This document shows, piece after piece, positions 52,158-61,219 of a stretch of 64,000 nt of DNA; within the stretch, counting starts at the first letter, position 1; every line of letters begins with the position of its first letter. Under the pieces are notes generated by a model. That model was not told the origin of the DNA. It did no database searches and saw nothing but the letters and a program-made list of their open reading frames with translations. The translations under genes and the position numbers were made by a program. Location: positions 74,288-138,287 of the forward strand of contig CBFIBS010000006.1 of NCBI GenBank assembly GCA_965660945.1, given 5' to 3'. This DNA is from UBA7985 sp002711265. Lineage in GTDB: Bacteria; Pseudomonadota; Alphaproteobacteria; UBA7985.

Positions 52158-53520
52158 ACCAGTCGTACTCACGCGGTAGAATTTCAGTCAGGAAGGCCTC
52201 GAACTCCGCCCGCTTGATCGCGGCATAGGCGCCGGGATAGTCCGCGCCCAGATAGTCCGCGAGCAGCGTGGAGCCCTCCAGCCGGTTGAGAGCCGTCCAC
52301 AGTTTCAGCGGCATCTCCGGGTCAGCCTGCTCCCCGGCATTGCCCGTCGCGGCCTCAGTTGGCTCCAGCGCCTGGGTCAGCCCGTGGTGAAAACCCGCCA
52401 GCACCGCGGCCATGACCAGATAGGGGTTGGCCTCGGCCCCGGCGATGCGGTGCTCGATCCGCCGTGCCTGACCGGACCCGGCGGGCACGCGGAACGACAC
52501 CGAGCGGTTGTTGAAGCCCCATGAGGTGTTCACCGGCACGAACTGGTCCGGCTCGAACCGGCGATAGGCGTTCAGGTTGGGGGCAAACAGCGCCATGGCA
52601 TCGTAGGCCGTCGCTTGCAGCCCCGCGATGGCCTGCCCCATCAACCGATCGCCTTCCGGCCGCGTCTCATCGAAAACGTTACTGCCCTCGGCGTCGATCA
52701 GGCTGGCGTGCACGTGCAGGCCCGACCCCGACTGATCGCCAAAGGGCTTGGACATGAAGGTTGCATCCAGCCCGTGCCGGGCGGCGACCCCCTTGACGAT
52801 CCGCCGCAGCATCAACGCGTGGTCGCAGGCCAGCACCGGGTCGTCACAGTGCGTCAGGTTGACCTCGAACTGCGTGCCGCCGTACTCGGCGGTCGAAGCC
52901 CCGGCCGGCACGCCCTGCGCCTGCGCAGCGGCATCGATCTCGGCGAGGATCCCGGTCCACTCGTCGAGCTTGTCAAAGGCCAGAACCCGCGGTGCGTCAG
53001 ACGCCCGACCGGGCCGCTGGGTCTGGGCGGGGCGCAGTCGCCCCTGATCATCCCGCTGGGTCTGCACGAGGTAGAATTCCAGCTCATTGGCCACGACCGG
53101 GCGCAGCCCCAGCGCGTCAAACCGCGCCACCACGCCAGCGAGGATCGCGCGCGGGTCGAACCACCAGTGGCTCTCGCCCTCCGGCGGGGCCGGCGCAATC
53201 AACACCTGAGCCGTCGGCACCTCGGCCCACGGCACAGGAACCAGCGTGCCGGGCACCGGATAGCTCGTGGCATCCGGATCACCGTCGGAAAACCCAATAC
53301 CGTGGACATCCCAACTGGTCCCCAGAGCGTCCAGCGTGGTGATCCCGGCGCAAAAGGCGACACCAGCAGACCAGAGCTTGCCGGCTTCACGGATCGGCAG
53401 GCGCTTGCCCACCGCCGTGCCGCAAAGGTCGAACATCACGGCATCGAGGAATCGGGTCTCGGGGTATCGGGCCAGAAAGGCGTCGAGTTCGGTCGGCTGC
53501 GGCTTGGTCACGGTCGGCAT
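52150..53520 (-). CDS. Glutamine synthetase family ligase, PuuA-like
   Basis: 456-residue GS-fold protein that likely joins glutamate to an amine. Start at 53520 with GCAGAGGG before the ATG. GS motifs: VVANELEFYLV (metal site), STAEYGGTQFEVNL, FMSKPFGDQSGSGLHVHASL and the catalytic-loop region IEHRIAGAEANPYLVMAAVLAG. It is shorter than GlnA, lacks the adenylylation Tyr region I would expect, and pairs with a PuuB-like gene. This is the pattern of gamma-glutamylpolyamine or gamma-glutamyl-methylamide enzymes; PuuC and PuuD are not in the window. Confidence 0.87.
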   Translation of the reverse strand: MPTVTKPQPTELDAFLARYPETRFLDAVMFDLCGTAVGKRLPIREAGKLWSAGVAFCAGITTLDALGTSWDVHGIGFSDGDPDATSYPVPGTLVPVPWAEVPTAQVLIAPAPPEGESHWWFDPRAILAGVVARFDALGLRPVVANELEFYLVQTQRDDQGRLRPAQTQRPGRASDAPRVLAFDKLDEWTGILAEIDAAAQAQGVPAGASTAEYGGTQFEVNLTHCDDPVLACDHALMLRRIVKGVAARHGLDATFMSKPFGDQSGSGLHVHASLIDAEGSNVFDETRPEGDRLMGQAIAGLQATAYDAMALFAPNLNAYRRFEPDQFVPVNTSWGFNNRSVSFRVPAGSGQARRIEHRIAGAEANPYLVMAAVLAGFHHGLTQALEPTEAATGNAGEQADPEMPLKLWTALNRLEGSTLLADYLGADYPGAYAAIKRAEFEAFLTEILPREYDWYV

Positions 53521-53738
53521 CCCTCTGCTGCACAATTGGCCGACATCGGTGCCGACCATCGAACGCAGGCTACTCCGATTCTGAACCCGGGCAAGACCTG
53601 CAATCGCCGCCCGGCGGGCCGGTCGTCACCGCCACGCCAGCGCGTCCTGTCCACAGCCTGCGGCGTGCAAGACCCTTGGCCACGAGCGCCGATTCAGTGA
53701 AGATCGGCTTGCACATCGCTGAACAAGGGGAGATCGGC

Positions 53739-54128
53739 ATGATTGGTTATTTGATGGTGGGCACAAACGACCTTGCCGGGTCGCTGGCCTTCTACGACGC
53801 CGTGTTTGAGCCGCTGGGTTACCGGCAAACCGACGATTCAGGGCGCTATGTCGGCTATGGTCTGCCGGAAAAGCCCGAAGAGTCGCTTTTCTACGTCACC
53901 GGGCCTTACGACAGGCAGCCGGCAACGGCGGGCAATGGCACCATGATCGCCTTTCCCACCCCGACACTGGAGACGCTGCACGAGGTCTACCAGATCGCGC
54001 TGAAGAGCGGCGGCACGGACGAGGGCGCCCCCGGACCAAGGCTGGACGACAGCCCAACGCACTATGCCTACGTGCGCGACCCGGCAGGCAACAAGCTCGC
54101 GTTCTACTGCGACAACGTCGAGAGCTAA
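53739..54128 (+). CDS. VOC (glyoxalase-like) family protein
   Basis: 129-residue single-domain VOC protein. The start MIGYLMVGTNDLAGSLAFYDAV at 53739 follows AAGGGGAG; the domain ends with YVRDPAGNKLAFYC, a typical metal-site strand. Relatives include glyoxalase I, fosfomycin-resistance enzymes and extradiol-type dioxygenases, but the usual His ligand at the first strand is absent (GYLMVGTND), so a catalytic role is uncertain. The gene stands alone between the PuuA-like gene and the iron-sulfur protein. Confidence 0.85.
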   Translation: MIGYLMVGTNDLAGSLAFYDAVFEPLGYRQTDDSGRYVGYGLPEKPEESLFYVTGPYDRQPATAGNGTMIAFPTPTLETLHEVYQIALKSGGTDEGAPGPRLDDSPTHYAYVRDPAGNKLAFYCDNVES

Positions 54129-54194
54129 GGATTGTTTGCACCCGGAACGCGCTGCCCGCACGCTTCGTCTGTGCCTGTTTTCAAGCGCTGACGG

Positions 54195-55175
54195 TCAGGG
54201 CTGCTCCAACGCCTTTCGGCTGCGCCTGCGCTCCAGTTTATCGGCAAGGCGTGGCCCCACACCCGGGTGGCTCCACGGGCAAACGGCGAGGCAGACGGCA
54301 CAGCCCTGATGCTCATTGAAGAACGGCAGGCACTTGTCGAAATCGACGTACCATTTGACCTCGCCCCGAACGAGTTGCTTGTTCGGCGCAATGGCCTCAG
54401 GCGGGCAGGCGTCCTCGCACACGCGACAGTTAAGGCAGAAGTCATCGATGCCGTGATCCACCGGCGCGGACAGCGGCAGCGGGCAGTCGGTCAGTACCGC
54501 CGAGAGCCGGAAGGAGGAACCGAACTCGGGCGTGATCAGGGAGCCGTGCTTGCCCAGCTCGCCGAAGCCGCTGGCCAGTGCCGCCGGGATCATCGTCATC
54601 TTCCCTGACATCGGCCCGGTCAGCGGTTCAGCCTCCCAGCCCTGCGCCCGCAACCAGTTGGCGACCGTTATCGCACCCTGCGCCGCGCGCCGGTACTGGC
54701 GCATGACTTCCAGCCCGCCTTCGGGCGCCGGTGCTTTGCTGATTTCCTCAAAGTCATGGTGGAAGCCCATGACCACCACGTGCTTGAAGCCGATCTCGAC
54801 GCCTTCGAAGGCCCAGACCGGATCGAAGGCCGCGACCCCGATCTTGTCGAAATCACCCGCCTCCAGACCGGCTTGCGTGAAGCTGGCGAAATCTGCCTCG
54901 GTGACGGCCCGCGGCGTCTCGGCCAGCGGGGTCAGCGGTGCATCGATGATCGCCGCCCGGCGCGCCCGCTCCACGCCATAGCCATCCAGACCCGGGTCGA
55001 CGGTGTAGAACCAGCGCTGCACGTCGCCGTGGGCGACATCATCGGGGCTGTTGCCCCAGTATACGTAGGACGGCTGCCGCCGTTCGGCGTCGCCCAGCCC
55101 GTTAATGGTGTTGCCGGAAACGTCGGGGTAGAGCGCCATCTGCTCGGGCCGGGGCTTGAAGGTGCTGCGGGTCAT
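54195..55175 (-). CDS. Two-cluster 4Fe-4S protein, reductive dehalogenase/QueG-related
   Basis: 326-residue cytoplasmic protein. The last third holds two [4Fe-4S] motifs, CLNCRVCEDACPPE and CLPFFNEHQGCAVCLAVCPW, as in reductive dehalogenases and epoxyqueuosine reductase. The segment before them, GELGKHGSLITPEFGSSFRL followed by VLTDCPLP, matches the corrinoid-binding region of those families. It lacks a TAT signal and a membrane-anchor partner, so it is not a classical respiratory dehalogenase. It is not QueG itself: the ITPEFGSSFRLSAVLTD pattern is closer to RdhA. Function unknown; a B12-dependent reductase is the best guess. Confidence 0.75.
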   Translation of the reverse strand: MTRSTFKPRPEQMALYPDVSGNTINGLGDAERRQPSYVYWGNSPDDVAHGDVQRWFYTVDPGLDGYGVERARRAAIIDAPLTPLAETPRAVTEADFASFTQAGLEAGDFDKIGVAAFDPVWAFEGVEIGFKHVVVMGFHHDFEEISKAPAPEGGLEVMRQYRRAAQGAITVANWLRAQGWEAEPLTGPMSGKMTMIPAALASGFGELGKHGSLITPEFGSSFRLSAVLTDCPLPLSAPVDHGIDDFCLNCRVCEDACPPEAIAPNKQLVRGEVKWYVDFDKCLPFFNEHQGCAVCLAVCPWSHPGVGPRLADKLERRRSRKALEQP

Positions 55176-55379
55176 GGCGGGTGCTCCCAGTTGTGCGGCG
55201 GGGTGGCGGCGGTTACGCCCGCCGGTCGCGCCGAAGCGAAGGTTAGCGCGATTTGTCCCGCTTTCGCCAGTCGCTGCCGGTTTCCGCGCCCGGGTTGCGC
55301 CTTTCCGTCACTGGTCGCCGGGCCGCGCGGTCCTACTTTCTCGCGTAGCACTCATGGCAGCACAGCAGGGAAGATAGCG

Positions 55380-56042
55380 ATGAAGCGCGCACTGATTTTC
55401 GGGGCTTCGGGCGGTATCGGGGCAGCGTTTTGCGACGCTCTCGACCAGCAGGGATACGCGGTCACCGGCCTGTCGCGCAGCGGCGACGGGCTTGACCTCC
55501 GCGACCCGGAAGCCGTTGATGCGGCGATGGCGGGTCTGAGCGGTCCCTTCGATCTGGTGGTGATCGCCACCGGCATTCTGGCCCCGCCCGGCGCCAGCCC
55601 GGAGAAGTCGCTGCGGTCGATCGATCAGGCCACCATGCAGGACCTGCTGCTGGTCAACGCCGTTGGCCCTGCGCTGATCCTGTCCCGCCTGCCCGCGCTG
55701 CTCCCCCGCGAGGGCCGAAGTGTGGTCGCCGTGCTGACGGCCCGGGTCGGCTCCATCGGTGATAACCATCTGGGCGGCTGGTACAGCTACCGGGCGTCGA
55801 AGGCGGCCGCCAATCAGATCACCCGCACCGCCGCGATCGAGCTGCAGCGCAAATTCAAGGAATGCGCGGTTGTCGCCCTGCACCCGGGCACGGTCGATAC
55901 CGCCTTTACCGCCGGTTACCCGAACAAGGACAAGCACGACCCCGCCACCGCCGCGCACAACCTGCTCCGGGTCATCGATGGCCTCGGGCCTGAGGACAAT
56001 GGCGGCTTTTTCGACTGGCGGGGCGAGGCCGTGCCCTGGTAG
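55380..56042 (+). CDS. Short-chain dehydrogenase/reductase, CsgA-like
   Basis: 220-residue SDR with the NAD(P)-binding motif MKRALIFGASGGIGAAFC at the N-terminus, VVIATGIL on strand 4, and the catalytic YRASKAAANQITRT (Tyr and Lys in YxxxK). The pattern is close to the C-factor (CsgA)-like SDR group of small enzymes. AGGGAAG precedes the ATG at 55380. The frame is open far upstream, but that part is antisense to the iron-sulfur gene. Confidence 0.9.
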   Translation: MKRALIFGASGGIGAAFCDALDQQGYAVTGLSRSGDGLDLRDPEAVDAAMAGLSGPFDLVVIATGILAPPGASPEKSLRSIDQATMQDLLLVNAVGPALILSRLPALLPREGRSVVAVLTARVGSIGDNHLGGWYSYRASKAAANQITRTAAIELQRKFKECAVVALHPGTVDTAFTAGYPNKDKHDPATAAHNLLRVIDGLGPEDNGGFFDWRGEAVPW

Positions 56043-56069
56043 CCGCCCGCCGGTGAAGGGGGCATGGCC

Positions 56070-56783
56070 TCAGGGGCAGAGCATGCTGCGCTGACCGGAG
56101 AGATATTCCGCCGTAATCTGCCGCGCCCGGTCCCTGCCGAAGCTGCCGAAGTGGCCCGCGTGCACGACCGAAAGCGGCAGGTCGCAGAGCCGGTTCAGGC
56201 TGTCGATCATCTGCTCAGGCACCGAGTGATAGAGGTGGTCGTAGAGCACCCCGTCGTAGAGGGCATCGCCGGTGAACACGGTGCCCGTCTCCGCCTCCCA
56301 CAGTGCCACCGACCCCGGTGAGTGACCGGGCAGGTGAAGCACATGAAACCGTCGGTCGCCCAGGTCGATCATGTCGCCGTCGTCGACCATCCCGGTCAGC
56401 GGCGCAGGCTGATAGCACCAGGTATCGATATCGAAGTCATTGGATGGCCGCGCCCGGATCACGCTCACGTCCAGCAGGTCGCAGACGGTGTTCTGCCGGG
56501 TCGGATTGGCGAAGATATCGGCCTCCAGACCATGGCCCAGCCGCTGGTCGAACTGGCACAGCCCACCGGCGTGGTCGTGGTGGCTGTGGGTGCAGACCGC
56601 CAGCACAGGGCGTTCGGTCAGGCGGGCGACAGCGCCGGACAGCGACCGCAGGCCGAAGCCGGTATCGATGATCAGGTCGCGGTCCCGGCCCCGGACGTGC
56701 CAGATGTTGCAGCGCCAGTTGGCCGAAATATCGGTCTCCAGCAGCCGGGTAACGCCGTGATCAAAGGACTGGGTCTCGAACAT
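56070..56783 (-). CDS. Metallo-beta-lactamase fold hydrolase
   Basis: 237-residue MBL-fold protein. Metal motif HSHHDHAGGLCQF near residue 65, later ligands in LHLPGHSPGSVAL (H) and FTGDALYDGVL (D), and a C-terminal VVHAGHFGSF (H), so all zinc ligands are present. Start at 56783 with GAGG just before the ATG. Relatives include glyoxalase II-like and lactonase-like enzymes; the substrate is unknown. It is divergent from the photolyase-like gene. Confidence 0.9.
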   Translation of the reverse strand: MFETQSFDHGVTRLLETDISANWRCNIWHVRGRDRDLIIDTGFGLRSLSGAVARLTERPVLAVCTHSHHDHAGGLCQFDQRLGHGLEADIFANPTRQNTVCDLLDVSVIRARPSNDFDIDTWCYQPAPLTGMVDDGDMIDLGDRRFHVLHLPGHSPGSVALWEAETGTVFTGDALYDGVLYDHLYHSVPEQMIDSLNRLCDLPLSVVHAGHFGSFGRDRARQITAEYLSGQRSMLCP

Positions 56784-56886
56784 CCTCAGCCATCCTCTGC
56801 GGTTTCTGCGTGGCAATTTGGCACTTTCCAAGCGCCCCGCGAAGCTTACCTCCCGCGCTAAGTCCGCTTCAACCCGCCCGGTATCC

Positions 56887-58191
56887 ATGACCCTTTCGCT
56901 CTTCGACCATGACCCAACGGCTGCCGCCGCTGCCGCAACGGCGACCTCTGACCAGCCCTTCGACCCGAGGCCGGGGGCGGCCCGCGCGCGGCTGCACGCC
57001 TTCCTGCCCCAGTCCGGCAAGCGCTACGCCTCGCAACGCAACTTCGACTTCGGCCCCGGCAAGCACCAGAAGGTGTCGGCGCTGTCGCCGTGGCTGCGTC
57101 ACCGGATCATTCTGGAGACCGAGGTGCTCGAAGCCGTGCTCGGCGCGCAGTCGGCTGCAAGCGCCGAAAAGTTCATACAAGAGGTGTTCTGGCGCGGTTA
57201 CTTCAAGGGCTGGCTGGAGCACCGACCCGAGGTTTGGCAGCGCTATCGCCGCCGGGTGACCGACCTGCTGGGACAGCTGGAAACCGCCGCGGCCCTGCAC
57301 GCGCGCTACGAGGAAGCGGTCGCGGGCCGGACCGGAATCGCCTGCTTCGACGCCTGGGTGCAGGAGCTGACGACGACCCACTATCTGCACAACCACGCGC
57401 GCATGTGGTTCGCCAGTATCTGGATCTTCACCTTGCGACTGCCGTGGGAGCTGGGCGCCGACTTCTTTTTCCGCCACCTGCTCGACGGGGATGCGGCGTC
57501 GAACACCTGCTCGTGGCGGTGGGTCGGGGGGCTGCACACCGCGGGCAAGACCTACCTCGCCCGGGCTGTGAACATCCGCGAATACACCGCCGGCCGGTTC
57601 GACCCGGAAGGCCAGCTGGCGGCGACGGCGCCCGCGTTAGACGAACCTGCCCTGGGGCCACGGACACCGCCGAGCTTCGCCGACGCCGATCTGGCGGGGC
57701 AGCGGGTGGGCCTGCTGATCACCGGTGAAGACTGCGCGGCCGAGGGGCTGGAGGCTGATCACCCCGGGCTCCCTGCGCCGGTTGCGCTGGCCGGGTGGAG
57801 CGCGCCCGTGCCCCGGTCCCTGCTGCCCACGGCACCGAGGGTCGAGCAGTTCACGGCGGCGGCGGTCGAGGGCGCGGTGCAGGCGGCTGAGGCCCGCCAC
57901 GGGCTGGAAGCCCGCCGGCTGGGGTCGGAGGCATCAGCGTCCGCTGCAGAAGGCATGGCCGCAGCGCTGGCCGACTGGGCGCAGGCGCATCAGCTCGACT
58001 GTATCGTCACCCCGCGCCTGCCTGTCGGTCCTCAGCGGCAGGCCGTACACCGCGCCATGGGTGGGCTGGCGACGCCGCTGGTCGAGCTGGATCGCTCCTA
58101 CGATCGGCTGGTCTGGCCGCATGCGCGGGCGGGCTTTTTCGGGCTGAAAAAGCAGATCCCGGGGATCCTGCGCGACCTCGGCCTGTCCTGA
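56887..58191 (+). CDS. Photolyase/cryptochrome-family protein with FAD domain first
   Basis: 434 residues. Residues about 25-245 are a full photolyase FAD-binding helical domain: YASQRNFDFGPG, EKFIQEVFWRGYFKGWLEH, HYLHNHARMWFASIWIFTLR, LLDGDAASNTCSWRWVGG. In photolyases this domain follows an N-terminal alpha/beta domain. Here an alpha/beta-like region comes after it (about 255-434: VGLLITGEDCA, LDCIVTPRLPVGPQRQAV, and WPHARAGFFGLKKQIPGIL). The order is reversed, as in a circular permutation. Role (DNA repair or light sensing) is open. The ATG at 56887 is used; upstream in-frame starts add unrelated residues. Confidence 0.78.
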   Translation: MTLSLFDHDPTAAAAAATATSDQPFDPRPGAARARLHAFLPQSGKRYASQRNFDFGPGKHQKVSALSPWLRHRIILETEVLEAVLGAQSAASAEKFIQEVFWRGYFKGWLEHRPEVWQRYRRRVTDLLGQLETAAALHARYEEAVAGRTGIACFDAWVQELTTTHYLHNHARMWFASIWIFTLRLPWELGADFFFRHLLDGDAASNTCSWRWVGGLHTAGKTYLARAVNIREYTAGRFDPEGQLAATAPALDEPALGPRTPPSFADADLAGQRVGLLITGEDCAAEGLEADHPGLPAPVALAGWSAPVPRSLLPTAPRVEQFTAAAVEGAVQAAEARHGLEARRLGSEASASAAEGMAAALADWAQAHQLDCIVTPRLPVGPQRQAVHRAMGGLATPLVELDRSYDRLVWPHARAGFFGLKKQIPGILRDLGLS

Positions 58192-58206
58192 TCTGCCGCG
58201 CTATGC

Positions 58207-60090
58207 CTAGCTGGTGATCGCGTGCGGGGGCAGGTCTAGCGCCGGGTTCTGGTCGAAGAACCCCTCGGGCATCCAGTGCAGGGACACGTAGACCACCGGC
58301 TGCACCGGCCAGTCTTCAGGCCGCGGCAGGTGGTGGAAGTTCATCGTGTACCAGACGACCACGTCTTCATCCTCCAGCGACCGGTCGGCCTCGACCCAGC
58401 GAGGCAGGCCATCCCCGCCCGGGTGTTGGTTGGGGAACCAGCCTGCGGGATAGAGCTGCTCGGGGTCATACTGGGTCGCCCAGAAGTGCTTGAACATGAA
58501 CCCGGCCCGCTGCGCCACGGGTGATTCCGGCTGTAGGTAGGGCAGGGTGTTCTGCCCCGGTACCAGCCGGTAGGCGGTGTGCTGCCCCAGCGCGTTGGTC
58601 TGGCTGGTGTTGACGATCTTCCACGAGCGCGAGCGGGCGAGGTCGATCTCGCGCGCGGCCTCACTCTCCCGGCTCAGCGGGCGTTCGACGATGGTCACGG
58701 CGTTGCCGTGCGGGTTGTCAGGGCCTAGCGGAGCGGCCTCGAAATCCTGCTCCCGGACCGCGTTCTCGGGGCCGTCCACGCACATGTCGAAGCGGAAGTT
58801 GAAGGAGTGCTGGTGGACGTGGCTGGCGATACCAGGCGCGATCAGCGCGCCGTACTTGGGCTGCTCCCCCGGCGGGACGGCGGTTGGGAAGGGGATGCCC
58901 GTCGCCTTGATCTCTGTGCCGATGGTGCCGTCCTGATAGAAGTACCAGAAGAAGCCGTAGACGTAGTTACCGATGGTGGCGATCGATGAAATCACCAGTC
59001 GCCGCGAGCGCACCGCACGGAACTTGCCGGTGTGCGAGTCCGTGTGCTTCCAGAGCAGGCCAAAGTCTTCTTCGTGCATGCACACCGCGTTGCGGATCGG
59101 GGCCGGATTGCCGTCCCAGTCGTGGGCGCAGACATCGAAGTAGTGGATGTGACCGAGGCAGTCGCAGCCGAGCTTGAGGCTGTCCAGCGCAGTGCCGATG
59201 CCATACTCGCCGGTATCGAAGGCATTGCGGCGGAAATTTCCACCCGTCGGGTCACCGTAGGGGACGACCATCTCTGCCATCGAGGCCCGGTTCATGATCG
59301 GCCGCAGCCGCCCGCCGTCCTCGTAACCGATGTCGTGCAGCACCAGCCCCTCGCGCAGGTCAAAGCCCACGCGCACGTTCCAGCGTTGCCACCGCACCGC
59401 ATAGCCGTCGATCTCGAAGCTCGGCCCCTCGGGCTGGGTGATGTCGAGCGGCTTGACGTCGTCGCGCAGGCCTTCGCTGGGCCGAATCGCAGCCGTATCG
59501 GGGGGGAGCGGAACCACGCCGAAGTCATCGACCCGCAGCACCTTGCCCACGGCCAGATCCATGACCGGGTGCAGATTGGCGATGGGGCGGCCGTAGCGGT
59601 TGTCGCCGGCGTCGTTGATCACCCAGCAGTGGCAGTAGGCGATGCGCTTGCCTTCTTCGCCCTCGATACCGAAGTTGCCGGGCGCCCACGTCTCGATCAG
59701 CACGGTGTCGAGATCGGTGATGCCGCGCTTGGCCAGCGCCTCGACCACGCGCGGGTCGGCCTTGGCGATCTTGTCGCTGGCGTCGAACTCATCGGGGGGA
59801 ATGCGCGCCTGAACACCCGGGACATGCTCCCACGACAGCAGCTTCTCCTGATCCAGATCGACCCGGCCGCGGAAGGTGCGGTTGCTCGCCCGCTCATAAC
59901 AGCAGACGTAGGCACGCCGGGGCGGGACGGTGCCGCTGTCGTTGAAGGCAGCGCGCTCGGCGCGGCTGGGTTCATCCAGCGTGATGGTCTCGAAGAACGA
60001 ATTGGGGTCCAGACCAGCCTGAGCCCGGATGCAGGCGGCGGCGGCAGCGATTTCTTCGGCGAAGAGCGGTTCCAGCGGATGGGCAGGCAT
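58207..60090 (-). CDS. Copper-containing primary amine oxidase with altered cofactor motif
   Basis: 627-residue quinoenzyme that oxidises primary amines to aldehyde, ammonia and hydrogen peroxide. Copper ligands H426 and H428 (HVHQHSFNFRFD) and the late His in HHLPRPEDWPVQP are present, as is the proposed catalytic Asp in VVPYGDP (D280). The Tyr that becomes topaquinone is Y376 in ATIGNYVYGFFW; the consensus N-Y-[DE]-Y here reads N-Y-V-Y, with Val at position 377. No signal peptide is seen, so it is probably cytosolic. The aldolase gene lies 119 bases upstream on the same strand. Confidence 0.92.
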   Translation of the reverse strand: MPAHPLEPLFAEEIAAAAACIRAQAGLDPNSFFETITLDEPSRAERAAFNDSGTVPPRRAYVCCYERASNRTFRGRVDLDQEKLLSWEHVPGVQARIPPDEFDASDKIAKADPRVVEALAKRGITDLDTVLIETWAPGNFGIEGEEGKRIAYCHCWVINDAGDNRYGRPIANLHPVMDLAVGKVLRVDDFGVVPLPPDTAAIRPSEGLRDDVKPLDITQPEGPSFEIDGYAVRWQRWNVRVGFDLREGLVLHDIGYEDGGRLRPIMNRASMAEMVVPYGDPTGGNFRRNAFDTGEYGIGTALDSLKLGCDCLGHIHYFDVCAHDWDGNPAPIRNAVCMHEEDFGLLWKHTDSHTGKFRAVRSRRLVISSIATIGNYVYGFFWYFYQDGTIGTEIKATGIPFPTAVPPGEQPKYGALIAPGIASHVHQHSFNFRFDMCVDGPENAVREQDFEAAPLGPDNPHGNAVTIVERPLSRESEAAREIDLARSRSWKIVNTSQTNALGQHTAYRLVPGQNTLPYLQPESPVAQRAGFMFKHFWATQYDPEQLYPAGWFPNQHPGGDGLPRWVEADRSLEDEDVVVWYTMNFHHLPRPEDWPVQPVVYVSLHWMPEGFFDQNPALDLPPHAITS

Positions 60091-60209
60091 AGTGTCTCGG
60101 CACGCTGTGGGGTCAGAACTGACAGGCCGACACGCTCCCCCGAACCGGCCCTGGGGTCAAGGGACGAGCTGGCGCAGGCACACGCGATGCGGGCGGTGCC
60201 GGTTTTGGC

Positions 60210-60998
60210 TTAGGTTTTCCACGCGGGGTCGAGCGCCTCGACCTTGCGGATCAGCGCAGGCCATTCCGGGTGGCGCTGCTTTGCGCCGGCCTGGGCGGAG
60301 CCACCTTCGAACTGCTGTCGGCAGTTGACCATGATCGCTTCGGGGATCGGGATCATCCGGCCCGTCGCCATGGCCGAGAGCTGGACTTCGGTGTTGCGGA
60401 TGAAGGCGAGGTGCCGGACGAAGGCCCAGGCGCAGTCGGGGCCGGCGGTGATCAGGCCGTGATGGCGGAGCAGCAGCGTATGGTGCCCCTCGCCCATGGC
60501 CGCGACCAGCCTCGGCCCCTCGGAGCCATCGAGCACGATGCCTTCGAAGTCGTGATAGCCGACGCGTTCGAAAAACTGGCAGCCCTCCTGGGTCACGGGG
60601 ACGCAGGGGGCGTCGGTCGCCGACAGCGCCTGGCTGATGGGTTCGTGGGTGTGGATGATGCAGTGCAGGTCGGGGCGGGCGCGGTGCAGCGTCGAATGGA
60701 TCGTGTATCCGGCCAGATTAACCGGCCACGGGCTATCTGAAACCTTGTCACCGGACAGCGTAACCCGCACCAGATTGCTGGCCGTGATCTCGTCGTAACG
60801 CAGTCCGAAGGGATTGATCAGGAAGTCATCCGTGCCGGGAACCCGCAAGGTGATGTGATTGTAGACGATGCTGGTCCAGCCATAGAGCTCGACCAGACGA
60901 TAGGTCGCCGCCAGTTCCAGTCTGGCCTGCCACTCGGCGGCGTCCATGCCGCCCGGCGCCGGGGGAAGGTCGGCGATTGCGTCGAGGAACGAGGCCAT
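60210..60998 (-). CDS. Class II aldolase/adducin family protein
   Basis: 262-residue metal-dependent aldolase fold. The zinc site is IIHTHEPISQAL (HxH) near residue 115, with a further His in LLLRHHGLITAG; the conserved YNHITLRVPG and FLINPFGLRYDEI are also there. Start at 60998 (AGCAGGTGACTGAT before the ATG). Members split phosphorylated sugars or related acids; some decarboxylate. The proximity to the amine oxidase may be chance. Substrate not determined. Confidence 0.9.
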   Translation of the reverse strand: MASFLDAIADLPPAPGGMDAAEWQARLELAATYRLVELYGWTSIVYNHITLRVPGTDDFLINPFGLRYDEITASNLVRVTLSGDKVSDSPWPVNLAGYTIHSTLHRARPDLHCIIHTHEPISQALSATDAPCVPVTQEGCQFFERVGYHDFEGIVLDGSEGPRLVAAMGEGHHTLLLRHHGLITAGPDCAWAFVRHLAFIRNTEVQLSAMATGRMIPIPEAIMVNCRQQFEGGSAQAGAKQRHPEWPALIRKVEALDPAWKT

Positions 60999-61219
60999 AT
61001 CAGTCACCTGCTTACCAGTTTTGTGCCGTTTACGTGTGACACGAGCAGGCGGTTGCGCCAAGGCAGTTCCGCCTTCGGGGCTGTCCGCTGGGCTGAAAGC
61101 CCATTCTGATCTGACAGATGTCTGGCGGGCCGCAGCGCTCTTCGCAGCCAGCGCAGGAAGCGATATGCTGGGTGCGGCGGCGTTGGGTCATCAGCGCCGG
61201 TCACATGGGGGAATGCGGC

